DNA of 64,000 bases from Phycisphaerae bacterium (GTDB lineage: Bacteria; Planctomycetota; Phycisphaerae; Sedimentisphaerales; Anaerohalosphaeraceae), in the NCBI GenBank assembly GCA_012729675.1, contig JAAYCR010000034.1, forward strand, positions 1-64,000. The letters run 5' to 3'. The notes beneath the pieces were generated by a model. That model did no database searches, was not told where the DNA came from, and saw nothing but the letters and a program-made list of their open reading frames with translations. Both the position numbers and the translations under genes were made by a program. Positions 51,375 through 60,317 of the stretch are shown here, piece by piece (the stretch's first letter is position 1; each line of letters opens with the position of its first letter).

Positions 51375-53729
51375 ATGAAACTCCGGATTGCCCTCATTCT
51401 TATGGTATCAGCGGCCGCGTGTGCGGTTGAACCCTTTCATCTTAGCCACGTGCGTTTGCTTGATGGGCCTTTTAAGCACGCGCAGGATCTGAATTTGCAG
51501 CATTTGCTGCAGTATGACGTGGATCGGCTGCTTGCTCCGTTTCTTAAGGAAGCGGGGCTGGAGCCAAAAGGGGAGGATTACTTGAATTGGGCCGGTTTGG
51601 ATGGGCACATCGGTGGACATTATTTGTCTGCGATGGCGTATTATGTGGCGGCGACGGGGGACGCCGAAGCCAAACGCCGAATGGCTTATATGGTTTCGGA
51701 ACTGGCGGCATGCCAGAAACGGCATGGTGACGGTTATGTGGGCGGTGTTCCGGGCGGCCGGGCGATGTGGGCGCAAATCGCTCGAGGAGATATTCGGGCC
51801 AACGGGTTCGGCCTTAATGATAAGTGGGTGCCGTGGTACAATCTGCAGAAACTGTTTGCAGGGCTGCGGGATGCGTGGCTAGTGGCGGGCAGCGAGCAGG
51901 CGCGTGATATGCTGATTGCGCTGTCGGACTGGTGCGTGACGTTGTGCGGCAACTTGAGCGATGCGCAGATGCAGCGGATGATGGTCGCCGAGCACGGGGG
52001 AATGAACGAGGTGCTGGCGGACGTGTATGCGATCACCGGCGAAGCGAAATATCTTGAGCTGGCTCGGCGGTTTTCGCATCGGGTTTTGTTGGATCCGCTG
52101 TCGCAGAGGCGGGATACCCTTGACAATATGCATGCCAATACGCAGGTTCCCAAAGCGGTGGGGTTTCAGCGGATCGCGGAATTAGGGGGCGACAAGTCGT
52201 TCGGCGATGCGGCGTTATTTTTCTGGGAGACGGTTGTGGGCAATCGCACGCTGGCGTTCGGTGGCAACAGCCGGCGGGAGCATTTTCCATCTGCGCAAGC
52301 GTGCACCGACTGGGTTGAGGAGCGCGAGGGGCCGGAGACGTGCAATACGTATAATATGCTGAAGCTGACGGCCGGCCTGCACCGGATGCGGCCGGAGGCG
52401 CGGTATGCGGATTATTATGAGCGGGCGATGTATAATCATATTTTGTCCACGCAGCATCCGGAGCACGGGGGGTATGTGTATTTTACGCCGGTTCGGCCGC
52501 AGCATTATCGGGTGTATTCGGCGCCGAATGCGGCGATGTGGTGCTGTGTGGGGTCGGGGATGGAAAATCACGTACGGTACGGCGAGTTCATCTATAGTCA
52601 CGACAAGGACAGCCTGTATGTGAATTTGTTTATCGCGTCTGAATTGGAGTGGGCGGAGAAGGGCGTTCGCGTGCGTCAGGAGACGCGGTTCCCGGATGAG
52701 GGCAAGACGACGCTGACGGTGCTGACGGATGCGCCGGTGACATTTACGCTTAAGGTTCGGCATCCGGCGTGGGTCAAGTCCGGTCAGATGGGGCTGACGC
52801 TGGGCGAGCGGACATGGACGGCGGATTCCGAGTCGTCCTCGTATGTGAGCATTGAACGGACGTGGCGCAACGGGGAGCGTCTGGAGATTTCGCTGCCGAT
52901 GTACACTTATGTTGAGGAAATGCCGAATGTGCCGGAATATGCGGCGGTGTTGCACGGACCGATCGTGCTGGCGGCCCGGACGGGCAGTGAGGACCTTCGG
53001 GGGCTGGTTGCCGATGACGGGCGGTGGTCGCATATCGCGCACGGCCGACTGCTTGGGCTTGACGATGCGCCGATGCTGGTGGGGGACAAAACGTCCATTC
53101 CCGAAAAAATCCGGCCTCTGGAGAACGAACAGGGGCTTCGGTTCAAGGCCGACGGACTGATTCGACCTGAGCGATTTACGGATCTTGTACTGGAGCCGTT
53201 CTTTCGTATCCACGATGTTCGGTATATGATGTATTGGCGCATCACGAGTGCTCAGGAGTATGCGGCGGCGATGGCCGAGATACGAGAAAGGGAGCAGGAG
53301 ACGTTGCGTCTTGACCAGCGTACGGTGGATCGCGTTATCCCGGGAGAGCAGCAGCCCGAAGTCGATCACAAGTTCAAGTCCGAAGGGTCCGAGGCGGAGG
53401 TGTTTCGCGGGGCGTCGCAGCGGCGCGTGCGGGCGCCGGGGTGGTTCAGTTATGAGATGCGCGTTGAGCCGGACAAGCCGCTTGAACTGCGTGTACGTTA
53501 TTGGGGTAATGAACGGGGTAGTCGCACGTTTGATATTCTGGTCGATGGGGAAGTCCTTGTGACTGAGACGATTTCCAGGAAGTGGAATCGTGAGGAGTTT
53601 GTCGATGTGCGATATCCCCTGCCGGCCGAGAGGGTCGAGGGCAAAGACTATGTAACAGTGACTTTCCGGCCGCATGCGAATAATGTTGCAGGGGGAATTT
53701 TCGATCTCCGGATTGTGCGGACAGAGTAA
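51375..53729 (+). CDS. GH127 (DUF1680) beta-L-arabinofuranosidase
   Basis: A 784-residue glycoside hydrolase releasing L-arabinofuranose from plant-type glycans. A short N-terminal hydrophobic segment (1-18) may be a signal peptide. The (alpha/alpha)6 barrel carries the zinc-thiolate site of the family: Glu321 and Cys323 in GPETCNTYN, and Cys390-Cys391 in MWCCVGSG, one of which is the catalytic nucleophile in characterised members. Beta domains follow (about 430-620), and a C-terminal beta-sandwich (about 660-784) resembles the DUF6805-type tail of GH127 proteins. There is no PUL-type neighbour, so the gene stands alone. Confidence 0.92.
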   Translation: MKLRIALILMVSAAACAVEPFHLSHVRLLDGPFKHAQDLNLQHLLQYDVDRLLAPFLKEAGLEPKGEDYLNWAGLDGHIGGHYLSAMAYYVAATGDAEAKRRMAYMVSELAACQKRHGDGYVGGVPGGRAMWAQIARGDIRANGFGLNDKWVPWYNLQKLFAGLRDAWLVAGSEQARDMLIALSDWCVTLCGNLSDAQMQRMMVAEHGGMNEVLADVYAITGEAKYLELARRFSHRVLLDPLSQRRDTLDNMHANTQVPKAVGFQRIAELGGDKSFGDAALFFWETVVGNRTLAFGGNSRREHFPSAQACTDWVEEREGPETCNTYNMLKLTAGLHRMRPEARYADYYERAMYNHILSTQHPEHGGYVYFTPVRPQHYRVYSAPNAAMWCCVGSGMENHVRYGEFIYSHDKDSLYVNLFIASELEWAEKGVRVRQETRFPDEGKTTLTVLTDAPVTFTLKVRHPAWVKSGQMGLTLGERTWTADSESSSYVSIERTWRNGERLEISLPMYTYVEEMPNVPEYAAVLHGPIVLAARTGSEDLRGLVADDGRWSHIAHGRLLGLDDAPMLVGDKTSIPEKIRPLENEQGLRFKADGLIRPERFTDLVLEPFFRIHDVRYMMYWRITSAQEYAAAMAEIREREQETLRLDQRTVDRVIPGEQQPEVDHKFKSEGSEAEVFRGASQRRVRAPGWFSYEMRVEPDKPLELRVRYWGNERGSRTFDILVDGEVLVTETISRKWNREEFVDVRYPLPAERVEGKDYVTVTFRPHANNVAGGIFDLRIVRTE

Positions 53730-53883
53730 ACGACAAGCTGATTAAGACGGCGGGAACACCTTTTTCTTTATGTATTTGACGGCACGCGTCGAAAACGCCT
53801 GCTCGTTAAGATCAACGGAGAATAAGGGGTTCCCCCGCCCCCCTAATAACTGATTCTACCCGCCCAATTGCTTCAGATAAGGC

Positions 53884-53912
53884 TTGACTTTCCTGGCGCC
53901 TGTGGGTATAAA
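53884..53912 (+). promoter_or_regulatory. Promoter of the Na/Pi symporter gene
   Basis: -35 TTGACT (53884-53889), 17-base spacer, -10 TATAAA (53907-53912), 76 bases before the ATG. Confidence 0.65.
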
Positions 53913-53987
53913 CCACGTCTATAGTCACTCAAGACAGTCTTGTTTTAATCAATTTCTCATAACCATATTAACAAAAAGGCGTACTGG

Positions 53988-55676
53988 ATGGATATCGCAG
54001 GAATGATATTCGGGATTACCGGCGGGTTGGGGCTGTTTCTTCTGGGGATGAAGAACATGTCCGAGGGGATGCAGGCGGTCGCAGGCGAACGGCTGCGCCG
54101 GATGATCGGAGCGGTGACCAACAATCGCATGCTGGCCTGCGGCGTCGGCATGGGGGTTACGACCCTCATCCAGTCCAGTTCAATTACGACCGTGATGGTG
54201 GTGGGCATGGTCAACGCCGGAATCATGACGCTGATACAGGCCATCGGCGTCATTGCCGGCGCTAACATCGGCACCACGATTACCGGCTGGGTGGTCACCC
54301 TGAGCGTGGACAAGTACGGTCTGCCGCTGCTGGGGGCCGCGGCACTGTTTTTCGTATTCACCAAACGCGACAAAATTCGGTTTACCGCCCTCTTTCTGAT
54401 GGGTCTCGGAATGGTTTTCTACGGCCTGCAACTGATGAAGGAAGGGTTTTCGCCTATCAAAGACATCCCCGCTTTTGTGGAATGGTTTCACCGGTTTGAG
54501 CCGGTCAACTACATCGGCGTACTGAAATGCTGCTTGGTCGGGGTGGTGCTGACCGCAATCGTACAGTCTTCCTCGGCCACACTGGCGATCACGATGACAT
54601 TGGCCTACAGCGGTGCCATCAGCTATCATACTGCCGCGGCGCTGGTGCTGGGCGAAAATATCGGCACGACGATCACCGCCTTTCTCGCGTCGCTGGGGAC
54701 ATCGACCAATGCCCGCCGCGCCGCCTACGCGCATATCATGTTCAACGTCTTCGGGGTGTTGTGGATCACGGCGATCTTCTCTTATTATACAAAGGGCGTG
54801 CTTTGGTTCCTTGACCTATTTCCTTCTACAGAATTGCCGGACGTGGAGGTTTATACGGAAATGGGAGTCACCTATCCCCATGTTATGACTGCGATTGCCG
54901 TAACCCATACGGGATTCAACGTCGTTAATACCCTTCTGTTTTTGCCGCTGATCGGCTACGTGGCGCGCTTTCTGAACTGGGCGGTGCGGGAACGCACGAC
55001 GCCGGAGGAACCACGGCTGACCTATCTGGACGTACGGCTGTTTGATACGCCGAATATCGCCCTGGAACAGTCAGACAAGGAAGTGAACAAGATGGGAGCA
55101 GCGGTGATTCGGATGCTCAATCAGTTAAAGGATATCTTTGCGACAGGCAATCTGGAGTCGGAGAAGGTCGAGCCGATTTTTCAGGCGGAGAACGATCTGG
55201 ATATCGTTCAGAAGGAAATCGTCGAATTCATCGGTCGTATCATGGCGGGCAATATTACGCATGATACGATGAAAATCGCGCGCGAGCAACTTCGCATGGC
55301 CGACGAGTTCGAATCGATCAGCGATTATGTGACAAACATCGTCAAGCTGCGTCTAAAAATGAAAGACACCGACCAAGTCCTCAGCTCTGAAGCGCTGGAG
55401 GATGTTCTCCAACTGCACGATGTGGTGCAGGCGTATGTGCAAAATATCTATCAGGCGGTGGAGACCGAAAACCGGCGCATTTTGCCTGAGGCGAAGAGCA
55501 AAGGCAGCGAGGTGACCAAATTTATGAAAGACTGCCGCAGCAGGCACCTGGCGCGCGTCGGGGACGGCAAAGCCACGCCGCTCAAGAGCCTGATTTACAC
55601 CGATATGCTCAGCGGCTATCGGCGGATCAAGGACCACGCCTTCAACATCGCCGAGGTGTTGTCGGGCGAAAAATAG
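53988..55676 (+). CDS. Na/Pi cotransporter family protein with PhoU-like domain
   Basis: A 562-residue NptA/YjbB-type transporter. Two inverted Na/Pi repeats carry QSSS motifs: TTLIQSSSITTVMVVGMVN (about residues 60-78) and TAIVQSSSATLAITMTLAY (about 187-205). Eight or so helices end near residue 330. Residues 345-560 are a PhoU-like helical domain (NKMGAAVIRMLNQLKDIF, RIKDHAFNIAEVL). It probably exports or imports phosphate coupled to Na+; bacterial YjbB acts in efflux. Its promoter is immediately upstream. No Pho box is recognisable. Confidence 0.92.
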   Translation: MDIAGMIFGITGGLGLFLLGMKNMSEGMQAVAGERLRRMIGAVTNNRMLACGVGMGVTTLIQSSSITTVMVVGMVNAGIMTLIQAIGVIAGANIGTTITGWVVTLSVDKYGLPLLGAAALFFVFTKRDKIRFTALFLMGLGMVFYGLQLMKEGFSPIKDIPAFVEWFHRFEPVNYIGVLKCCLVGVVLTAIVQSSSATLAITMTLAYSGAISYHTAAALVLGENIGTTITAFLASLGTSTNARRAAYAHIMFNVFGVLWITAIFSYYTKGVLWFLDLFPSTELPDVEVYTEMGVTYPHVMTAIAVTHTGFNVVNTLLFLPLIGYVARFLNWAVRERTTPEEPRLTYLDVRLFDTPNIALEQSDKEVNKMGAAVIRMLNQLKDIFATGNLESEKVEPIFQAENDLDIVQKEIVEFIGRIMAGNITHDTMKIAREQLRMADEFESISDYVTNIVKLRLKMKDTDQVLSSEALEDVLQLHDVVQAYVQNIYQAVETENRRILPEAKSKGSEVTKFMKDCRSRHLARVGDGKATPLKSLIYTDMLSGYRRIKDHAFNIAEVLSGEK

Positions 55677-55711
55677 GAACACATCCCACGTGAGCTGGCA
55701 TCGTCGGGTGG

Positions 55712-55737
55712 CATCGGTTCTGCGCAGCAGACCGATG
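55712..55737. repeat. Palindromic repeat family, copy D (inverted)
   Basis: CATCGGT-T-CTGC-GCA-GCAG-ACCGATG, the reverse orientation of copies B and C, lying between the transporter and a convergent small membrane protein. Confidence 0.7.
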
Positions 55738-55750
55738 GAATATCCGCAGA

Positions 55751-55987
55751 CTATAAAACAACCGCCAAAAACATCAGCAGCATAGAGATGATCACTCCGG
55801 TCAGCGTAGCGCGGCACCAGACATTGTAGCGGGCCAGGCCGGGATGGTGGTCTTCAAATTCGTGATAATACTCGTCCAGATCGGAGTCGTCGCGAGGACG
55901 CAGCCGCACCTTGGCGTAGATATGCGCGGCTGTGGATATGAAAAACAGCGTCCCGGCAACCAACATGAGTATTACGTTTATCGGCAT
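55751..55987 (-). CDS. Small two-helix membrane protein
   Basis: A 78-residue protein with hydrophobic helices at about 4-22 (VILMLVAGTLFFISTAAHIYA) and 58-77 (ATLTGVIISMLLMFLAVVL), separated by an acidic loop (RPRDDSDLDEYYHEFEDHHPG). ATG 55987 is chosen because longer frames add polar unlike sequence. I do not recognise the family; it resembles small planctomycete membrane proteins of unknown role. Confidence 0.55.
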   Translation of the reverse strand: MPINVILMLVAGTLFFISTAAHIYAKVRLRPRDDSDLDEYYHEFEDHHPGLARYNVWCRATLTGVIISMLLMFLAVVL

Positions 55988-56263
55988 ACGTACTAAGGTA
56001 TCCTGTGTAGAATGATCTGTAAACCGTAATTTTGCCTCTGCGGAAATTCGGTTTGTTTGCCAGGAACACATTATTTACGATGCTGTCAAACCGGAAATTC
56101 ATGCAATAGCCACGGTTTCCGTCATAATCAGTGTTGACAACACGACAGAAGTGAGTATAATCATCGCGTACAGGTGGCGTGAAAGTCCTTTTTGTTCACG
56201 GCTTAAGCCCATTGATTGCAGCGGTTTAGGTTTTGGGTTTCCCATTTATATAACCCCGGTGTC
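55988..56263. other. Intergenic region before the tRNA-like fragment
   Basis: About 275 bases of mixed sequence without a recognised gene. A 48-codon minus-strand frame (MGNPKPKPLQSMGLSREQKG) is open but has no family features. Confidence 0.35.
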
Positions 56264-56288
56264 GGTGGTTCGTATCCACCCGCCGTTA
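56264..56288 (+). other. tRNA 3'-end-like fragment
   Basis: GGTGG-TTCGTAT-CCACC forms a perfect T-arm, directly followed by CGCCGTT and A, like an acceptor 3' strand with discriminator. No 5' acceptor (AACGGCG) or normal anticodon arm is found upstream. It may be another integration scar; the intact tRNA-Glu lies 57 bases downstream. Confidence 0.35.
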
Positions 56289-56344
56289 TCCAAACCGCCT
56301 GTTTTTGGACGTGCTTTTGATGTGACGCTTGCCAACAAACAGCC

Positions 56345-56417
56345 GCCCCCATCGTCTAGCGGCCTAGGACGCCGGGTTCTCATCCCGGTAACAGGGGTTC
56401 GAGTCCCCTTGGGGGTA
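56345..56417 (+). tRNA. tRNA-Glu (anticodon CTC)
   Basis: A complete 73-base cloverleaf. The acceptor stem is GCCCCCA/TGGGGGT (outer G-T pair) with discriminator A. The D-arm is CGTCTAGCGGCCTAGGACG, the anticodon stem CCGGG/CCCGG has loop TTCTCAT (anticodon CTC), and the T-arm is AGGGGTTCGAGTCCCCT. CCA is not encoded. Confidence 0.95.
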
Positions 56418-56469
56418 TCCATAAGTATTTTAAGGTACAGCACTTGCGCATCGCGTAATCGCGGCGGTG

Positions 56470-56890
56470 TTATCGGTATAACGGCCAGAGGCGCATAATC
56501 AGCGGTACCGCCGTTGCGACGACTCGTAACGATAAGGGCAGGCCCATCCGCCAATAATCCCCGAATTTGTAGCCGCCGAGGGTTCTCACCATTGACTCCG
56601 GTGCGATAATCGCCTCCGTCACGCTGACCTCGTCGGATGCGATTGCTTTTTCTTCGGTATTCTCGTCCTTGACTTTTTCTTTCTCCTTGTCGCTTTCGAC
56701 AAACTCCAGCCCGCCGTCATCGATCAGACTCTTGAGGCTGTCCGAGTCTGTCTTGACCATCAGGATATCGCCGGCACGCAGCACCCGATACATCGACGGC
56801 GATTTATGGAGTCAGACGCCAGCCGATCCAGACAAACAGGATGAGCATCGCGGTCAGGACGGCGTAAATGAATATCTGCTCTGTGGTCAT
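56470..56890 (-). pseudogene. SLC13-type transporter (with TrkA-C domains) collapsed by internal deletions
   Basis: Three pieces remain in order. The N-terminus is at 56890-56804 (MTTEQIFIYAVLTAMLILFV, then WIGWRL and a stop). A TrkA-C border segment follows (YRVLRAGDILMVKTDSDSLK, LIDDGGLEFV, then SDEVSVTEAIIAPESMVRTL). The last piece is the C-terminal helix (GYKFGDYWRMGLPLSLRVVA, then TAVPLIMRLWPLYR). SLC13 transporters with TrkA-C domains run about 600 residues and many carry sulfate; almost all membrane helices are missing here, including the whole first half. It is the fourth collapsed gene in the window. Confidence 0.72.
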
Positions 56891-56940
56891 AGCGATTTCA
56901 TTTCGCCGAAAACTCTATCCGAAAAGCGGTGTTCTGTAAA

Positions 56941-59900
56941 TTACACGCCGAATAATTTACGCAGCAGGGCCAGCAGGGTCGGGGGTTCGAAGTAGTTTTT
57001 CTCCAGCCGCAAGTGGACGGTGCGGGGGTCGGGAATGCGGACGGTGCCGTGATAGCGTGCGAACAAATCTTTGCTGTTTGCGCCGTCGGTAAAGGTGAAG
57101 ATCACATCCGGCCCGTGTACGACGATGCTTTTGATATGTCGCGCATCGGCCAGCAGGCGAATCCGCGCCAGTTCCAGCGTCAGCGTGACCTGTTTGGGAA
57201 CCGGGCCGAACAAGTCCCGCAGTTCCTCGGCCAGCCGGTCGAGGTCTTTGGGCGTTCGCGCCGTCGCCAGCCGTCGATAGACCTCCAGCCGCTGACGGTC
57301 GGAGTGGATGTAGTTTTTGGGGATGTAGGCCGCAAAGCCCAAGTCGATGACGGCCTGCGGCTCGGTTTCAGGCGGCTCGGTTTTCAGCCGGCGCACCGCA
57401 TTGGCCAGCAGCTTGCAATACAATTCATACCCGACGGTGTTGATATGCCCCGATTGTTCGGCGCCGAGGATGTTGCCCGCTCCGCGAATCTCCAGATCGC
57501 GCAGCGCGATGCGAAAACCGGCGCCCAGCTCCGAGTATTCCTCAATCGCCTTAAGCCGCTTGCCCGCCGCCGGCGTGACCGAGCGTGCTTCGGGCAGCAG
57601 CAGGTACGCATACGCCCGATGCTTGTACCGCCCGACGCGTCCGCGAAGCTGATGAAGCTGTGCCAGCCCCAGCCGGTCGGCCTCGCTGATAATGATGGTG
57701 TTGGCGTTGGGGATGTCGATGCCGGATTCAATGATGGTCGAGCAGACCAGCACATCCGTATCGCCGGTGATAAAACGGATCATCGCGTCTTCCAGTTCGT
57801 GTTTGGCCATCTGGCCGTGCGCGATATCAACGCGGATGCGCGAATCGCCAATGACCTGACGCAGTTTCCACGCCGCTTGCTCAATCGTCTGGACGCGGTT
57901 GTGCAGGTAGAACACCTGCCCGTCCCGCGCCGACTCGGTTAATATCGCTTTGCGGATGACCTGGGGATCGTAACGGCTGACCCTCGTCGTTACGCTGCGC
58001 CGATCCAGCGGGGGGGTCGATAGCGAGCTGATATCGCGCAGGCCGATCAGTGACATGTGCAGCGTGCGGGGGATGGGCGTGGCCGTGAGCGTCAGGATAT
58101 CGACATTGATCCGAAAGCGTTTAAGTCGCTCTTTGTGCTCGACGCCGAACCGCTGCTCTTCGTCGATGATCAGAAGCCCCAAATCGTTGAAGCCCACATC
58201 GTCGCTGAGCAGCCGATGCGTGCCGATGAGAATATCCACCTGTCCTTTGCGCGTTGCCGATAGAATTTCACGTATCTCCTTCGGCGCGGTAAAACGATTC
58301 AGCACCTCAACCCGCACGGGAAAATCCGCAAACCGCTGGCGAAACGTCCGCCCGTGCTGGACACACAGCACCGTCGTCGGTACCAGAATCGCCACCTGCT
58401 TGCCCACCTGCACTGCCTTGAACGCCGCCCGCATCGCCAGTTCCGTCTTGCCGTAGCCGACATCCCCGCACAGCAGACGATCCATCGGCCTGTCCGAGGC
58501 CATATCCCGTTTGATGTCCGCCGCCGCGGTGGTCTGGTCGGGCGTCTCCGGATACAAAAACGACTCCTCAAACTCCTTTTGCCACAAGGTGTCTTGCCCG
58601 AAGTTTAAACCGCCCAGCTTTCGCCGCCGGGCCTGCGTGGCCAACAGCTCGGCCGCCAGTTCTTCCACGCCTTGCGCGACCTGTTCCTTTTGCCGCTCCC
58701 AGCGTTTGCCGCCAATCTTGCTGAGCCGCGGCCGCGTCGGGCCGGAACCGATATACTTTTGCACGAGATGAATGTTGGAAACCGGTACGTGAATCTGTAC
58801 CTTGTCGGCGTACTCCAGCGTCAGGTACTCGGCCTTTGAGTCGCCCTTGTCCATCGTCTTGATGCCGATGAATTTGCCGATGCCGTGTGTGATATGCACG
58901 ACTATATCGCCGCGCTGCAAGTCCAGCACGCTGTCGATGCCCGACACGCCGCTGATGCGCCGGACGCGCCGCCGCACCGAGACCTGCCCGAACAGTTCAT
59001 GATGGGTAATGACCGCCGTCTTCAGCGATGGGAGGATAAATCCCTGTCGGATAAAGCCCAGACACAGCTTGAGGGAGTCCGGAATCGGGCCGCGTTCGGT
59101 CAGGATCTCCTGCACCCGCTGAATCTCGGCCTGGTTTTCGCAGTACAGCAGCACCGTGTGCGTGGCGGCAAAGTCGAGCAGTTCATCCAGCACCGCGTGC
59201 TGCTCTTTCCACACCGCACCGGACTTGTGCTCAAACTGCTGGGCGCTGGTGACACCCAGATGAATGTCGCAATCGGCCCCGGTCGAAAACCGGCTGATCT
59301 CCAGCCGGGCAAACCGCGCCGCCGCCTTATAAATCGCCGCAAACGGGTACAGTCCCCGCGGGTCGTCCAGCCGACTGAGGAATACCTCCGAGACCTCCTG
59401 CGCTTCGAGCGGTTCTTCAAAGATCAAAATCGTTTCGGGCGGGAGCAGATTCAGCAGCAGTTCCGTGCCCTCGGCATCGACCCGCGGCTGCGGCGCAACG
59501 ACCGACACCTGCCGTATCGATTGGCTCGACCGCTGCGTATCCAGATCAATTCGACGAATGCTTTCGATCTGATCGCCGAAAAACTCCACCCGCACCGGCG
59601 ACGGCTCGGCGGGGCCTGTCGCCTCCTCGTCTATCGAGGCGACCGGCGAAAATATGTCGATAATTCCCCCGCGATGGGCAAACTGCCCCGGCATATCCAC
59701 CCGGTCGGTTCGCTCAAACCCCTGATCGACCAGCCACGCTGCCGCCAGTTCCGGCTCCATCGTCTGGCCGACCGCCAGTGTCAAGGACTGCGCCGCCAGC
59801 GTCTGGAGCCTGCACACCGGCTGATTGATCGCCTGAATGCACGTCGTCATCAAAAACGGCCCGGCCGTGCCGCTGCCTTGCATCCGCCCCAGCCACAGTG

Positions 59901-60213
59901 CCAGCCGCAACCGCTGCGCCCCGATCTCATCGGTGGCGTCCGTGGGCCCGCGCTCGCCTTCCCACACCGGAAACGTCGTCGCCGCCTGCCCTGCAAACAC
60001 CTGCACATCGTCGGCGGCACTGTCGGCGTCATCGATATGGGGGGTGATGTAAAGAACAGGGCGGTGGAGGGTTTTGAACAGGTAGGCCGCCAGCATCGGC
60101 GCGTACGATCCCCACGTCCCGTTCGCTTTGACCGGGGCTGTCATGCCCGCCGCACCCGACAACCGCGCCGCAATGTCGCGCACGGCGGCGTCTTTTTCCA
60201 GTGAAATACACAC
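56941..60213 (-). CDS. mfd: Transcription-repair coupling factor
   Basis: A 1090-residue Mfd that removes stalled RNA polymerase from lesions and recruits UvrA. The N-terminal UvrB-like domain (about 1-330) contains FPVWEGERGPTD and the D2/D3 region. The RNAP-interaction domain (about 435-500) includes GDIVVHITHGIGKFIGIKTM. The RecG-like helicase includes Walker A LCGDVGYGKTELAMRAAF, DEEQRFGVEHKERLK, TATPIPRTLHMSL and QLHQLRGRVGRYKHRAYAYLL, followed by the C-terminal TRCF domain. The start is GTG 60213 with GGGAG upstream. It ends the kinase-dus-mfd set of minus-strand genes. Confidence 0.95.
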   Translation of the reverse strand: MCISLEKDAAVRDIAARLSGAAGMTAPVKANGTWGSYAPMLAAYLFKTLHRPVLYITPHIDDADSAADDVQVFAGQAATTFPVWEGERGPTDATDEIGAQRLRLALWLGRMQGSGTAGPFLMTTCIQAINQPVCRLQTLAAQSLTLAVGQTMEPELAAAWLVDQGFERTDRVDMPGQFAHRGGIIDIFSPVASIDEEATGPAEPSPVRVEFFGDQIESIRRIDLDTQRSSQSIRQVSVVAPQPRVDAEGTELLLNLLPPETILIFEEPLEAQEVSEVFLSRLDDPRGLYPFAAIYKAAARFARLEISRFSTGADCDIHLGVTSAQQFEHKSGAVWKEQHAVLDELLDFAATHTVLLYCENQAEIQRVQEILTERGPIPDSLKLCLGFIRQGFILPSLKTAVITHHELFGQVSVRRRVRRISGVSGIDSVLDLQRGDIVVHITHGIGKFIGIKTMDKGDSKAEYLTLEYADKVQIHVPVSNIHLVQKYIGSGPTRPRLSKIGGKRWERQKEQVAQGVEELAAELLATQARRRKLGGLNFGQDTLWQKEFEESFLYPETPDQTTAAADIKRDMASDRPMDRLLCGDVGYGKTELAMRAAFKAVQVGKQVAILVPTTVLCVQHGRTFRQRFADFPVRVEVLNRFTAPKEIREILSATRKGQVDILIGTHRLLSDDVGFNDLGLLIIDEEQRFGVEHKERLKRFRINVDILTLTATPIPRTLHMSLIGLRDISSLSTPPLDRRSVTTRVSRYDPQVIRKAILTESARDGQVFYLHNRVQTIEQAAWKLRQVIGDSRIRVDIAHGQMAKHELEDAMIRFITGDTDVLVCSTIIESGIDIPNANTIIISEADRLGLAQLHQLRGRVGRYKHRAYAYLLLPEARSVTPAAGKRLKAIEEYSELGAGFRIALRDLEIRGAGNILGAEQSGHINTVGYELYCKLLANAVRRLKTEPPETEPQAVIDLGFAAYIPKNYIHSDRQRLEVYRRLATARTPKDLDRLAEELRDLFGPVPKQVTLTLELARIRLLADARHIKSIVVHGPDVIFTFTDGANSKDLFARYHGTVRIPDPRTVHLRLEKNYFEPPTLLALLRKLFGV

Positions 60214-60317
60214 GGTTTTACTCCCTTTTCATACCAACAGGGAGTCGGATATTCAAGCCAAATTTGAAATTACAGTTATCGTAAAAGGCTATGCCGTTTT
60301 GACCTTGGGTATTTCGT

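Noticed and set aside
56190-56290. Complete tRNA before tRNA-Glu
   Set aside because: The T-arm is perfect, but no anticodon arm with a seven-base loop and no 5' acceptor partner can be folded.
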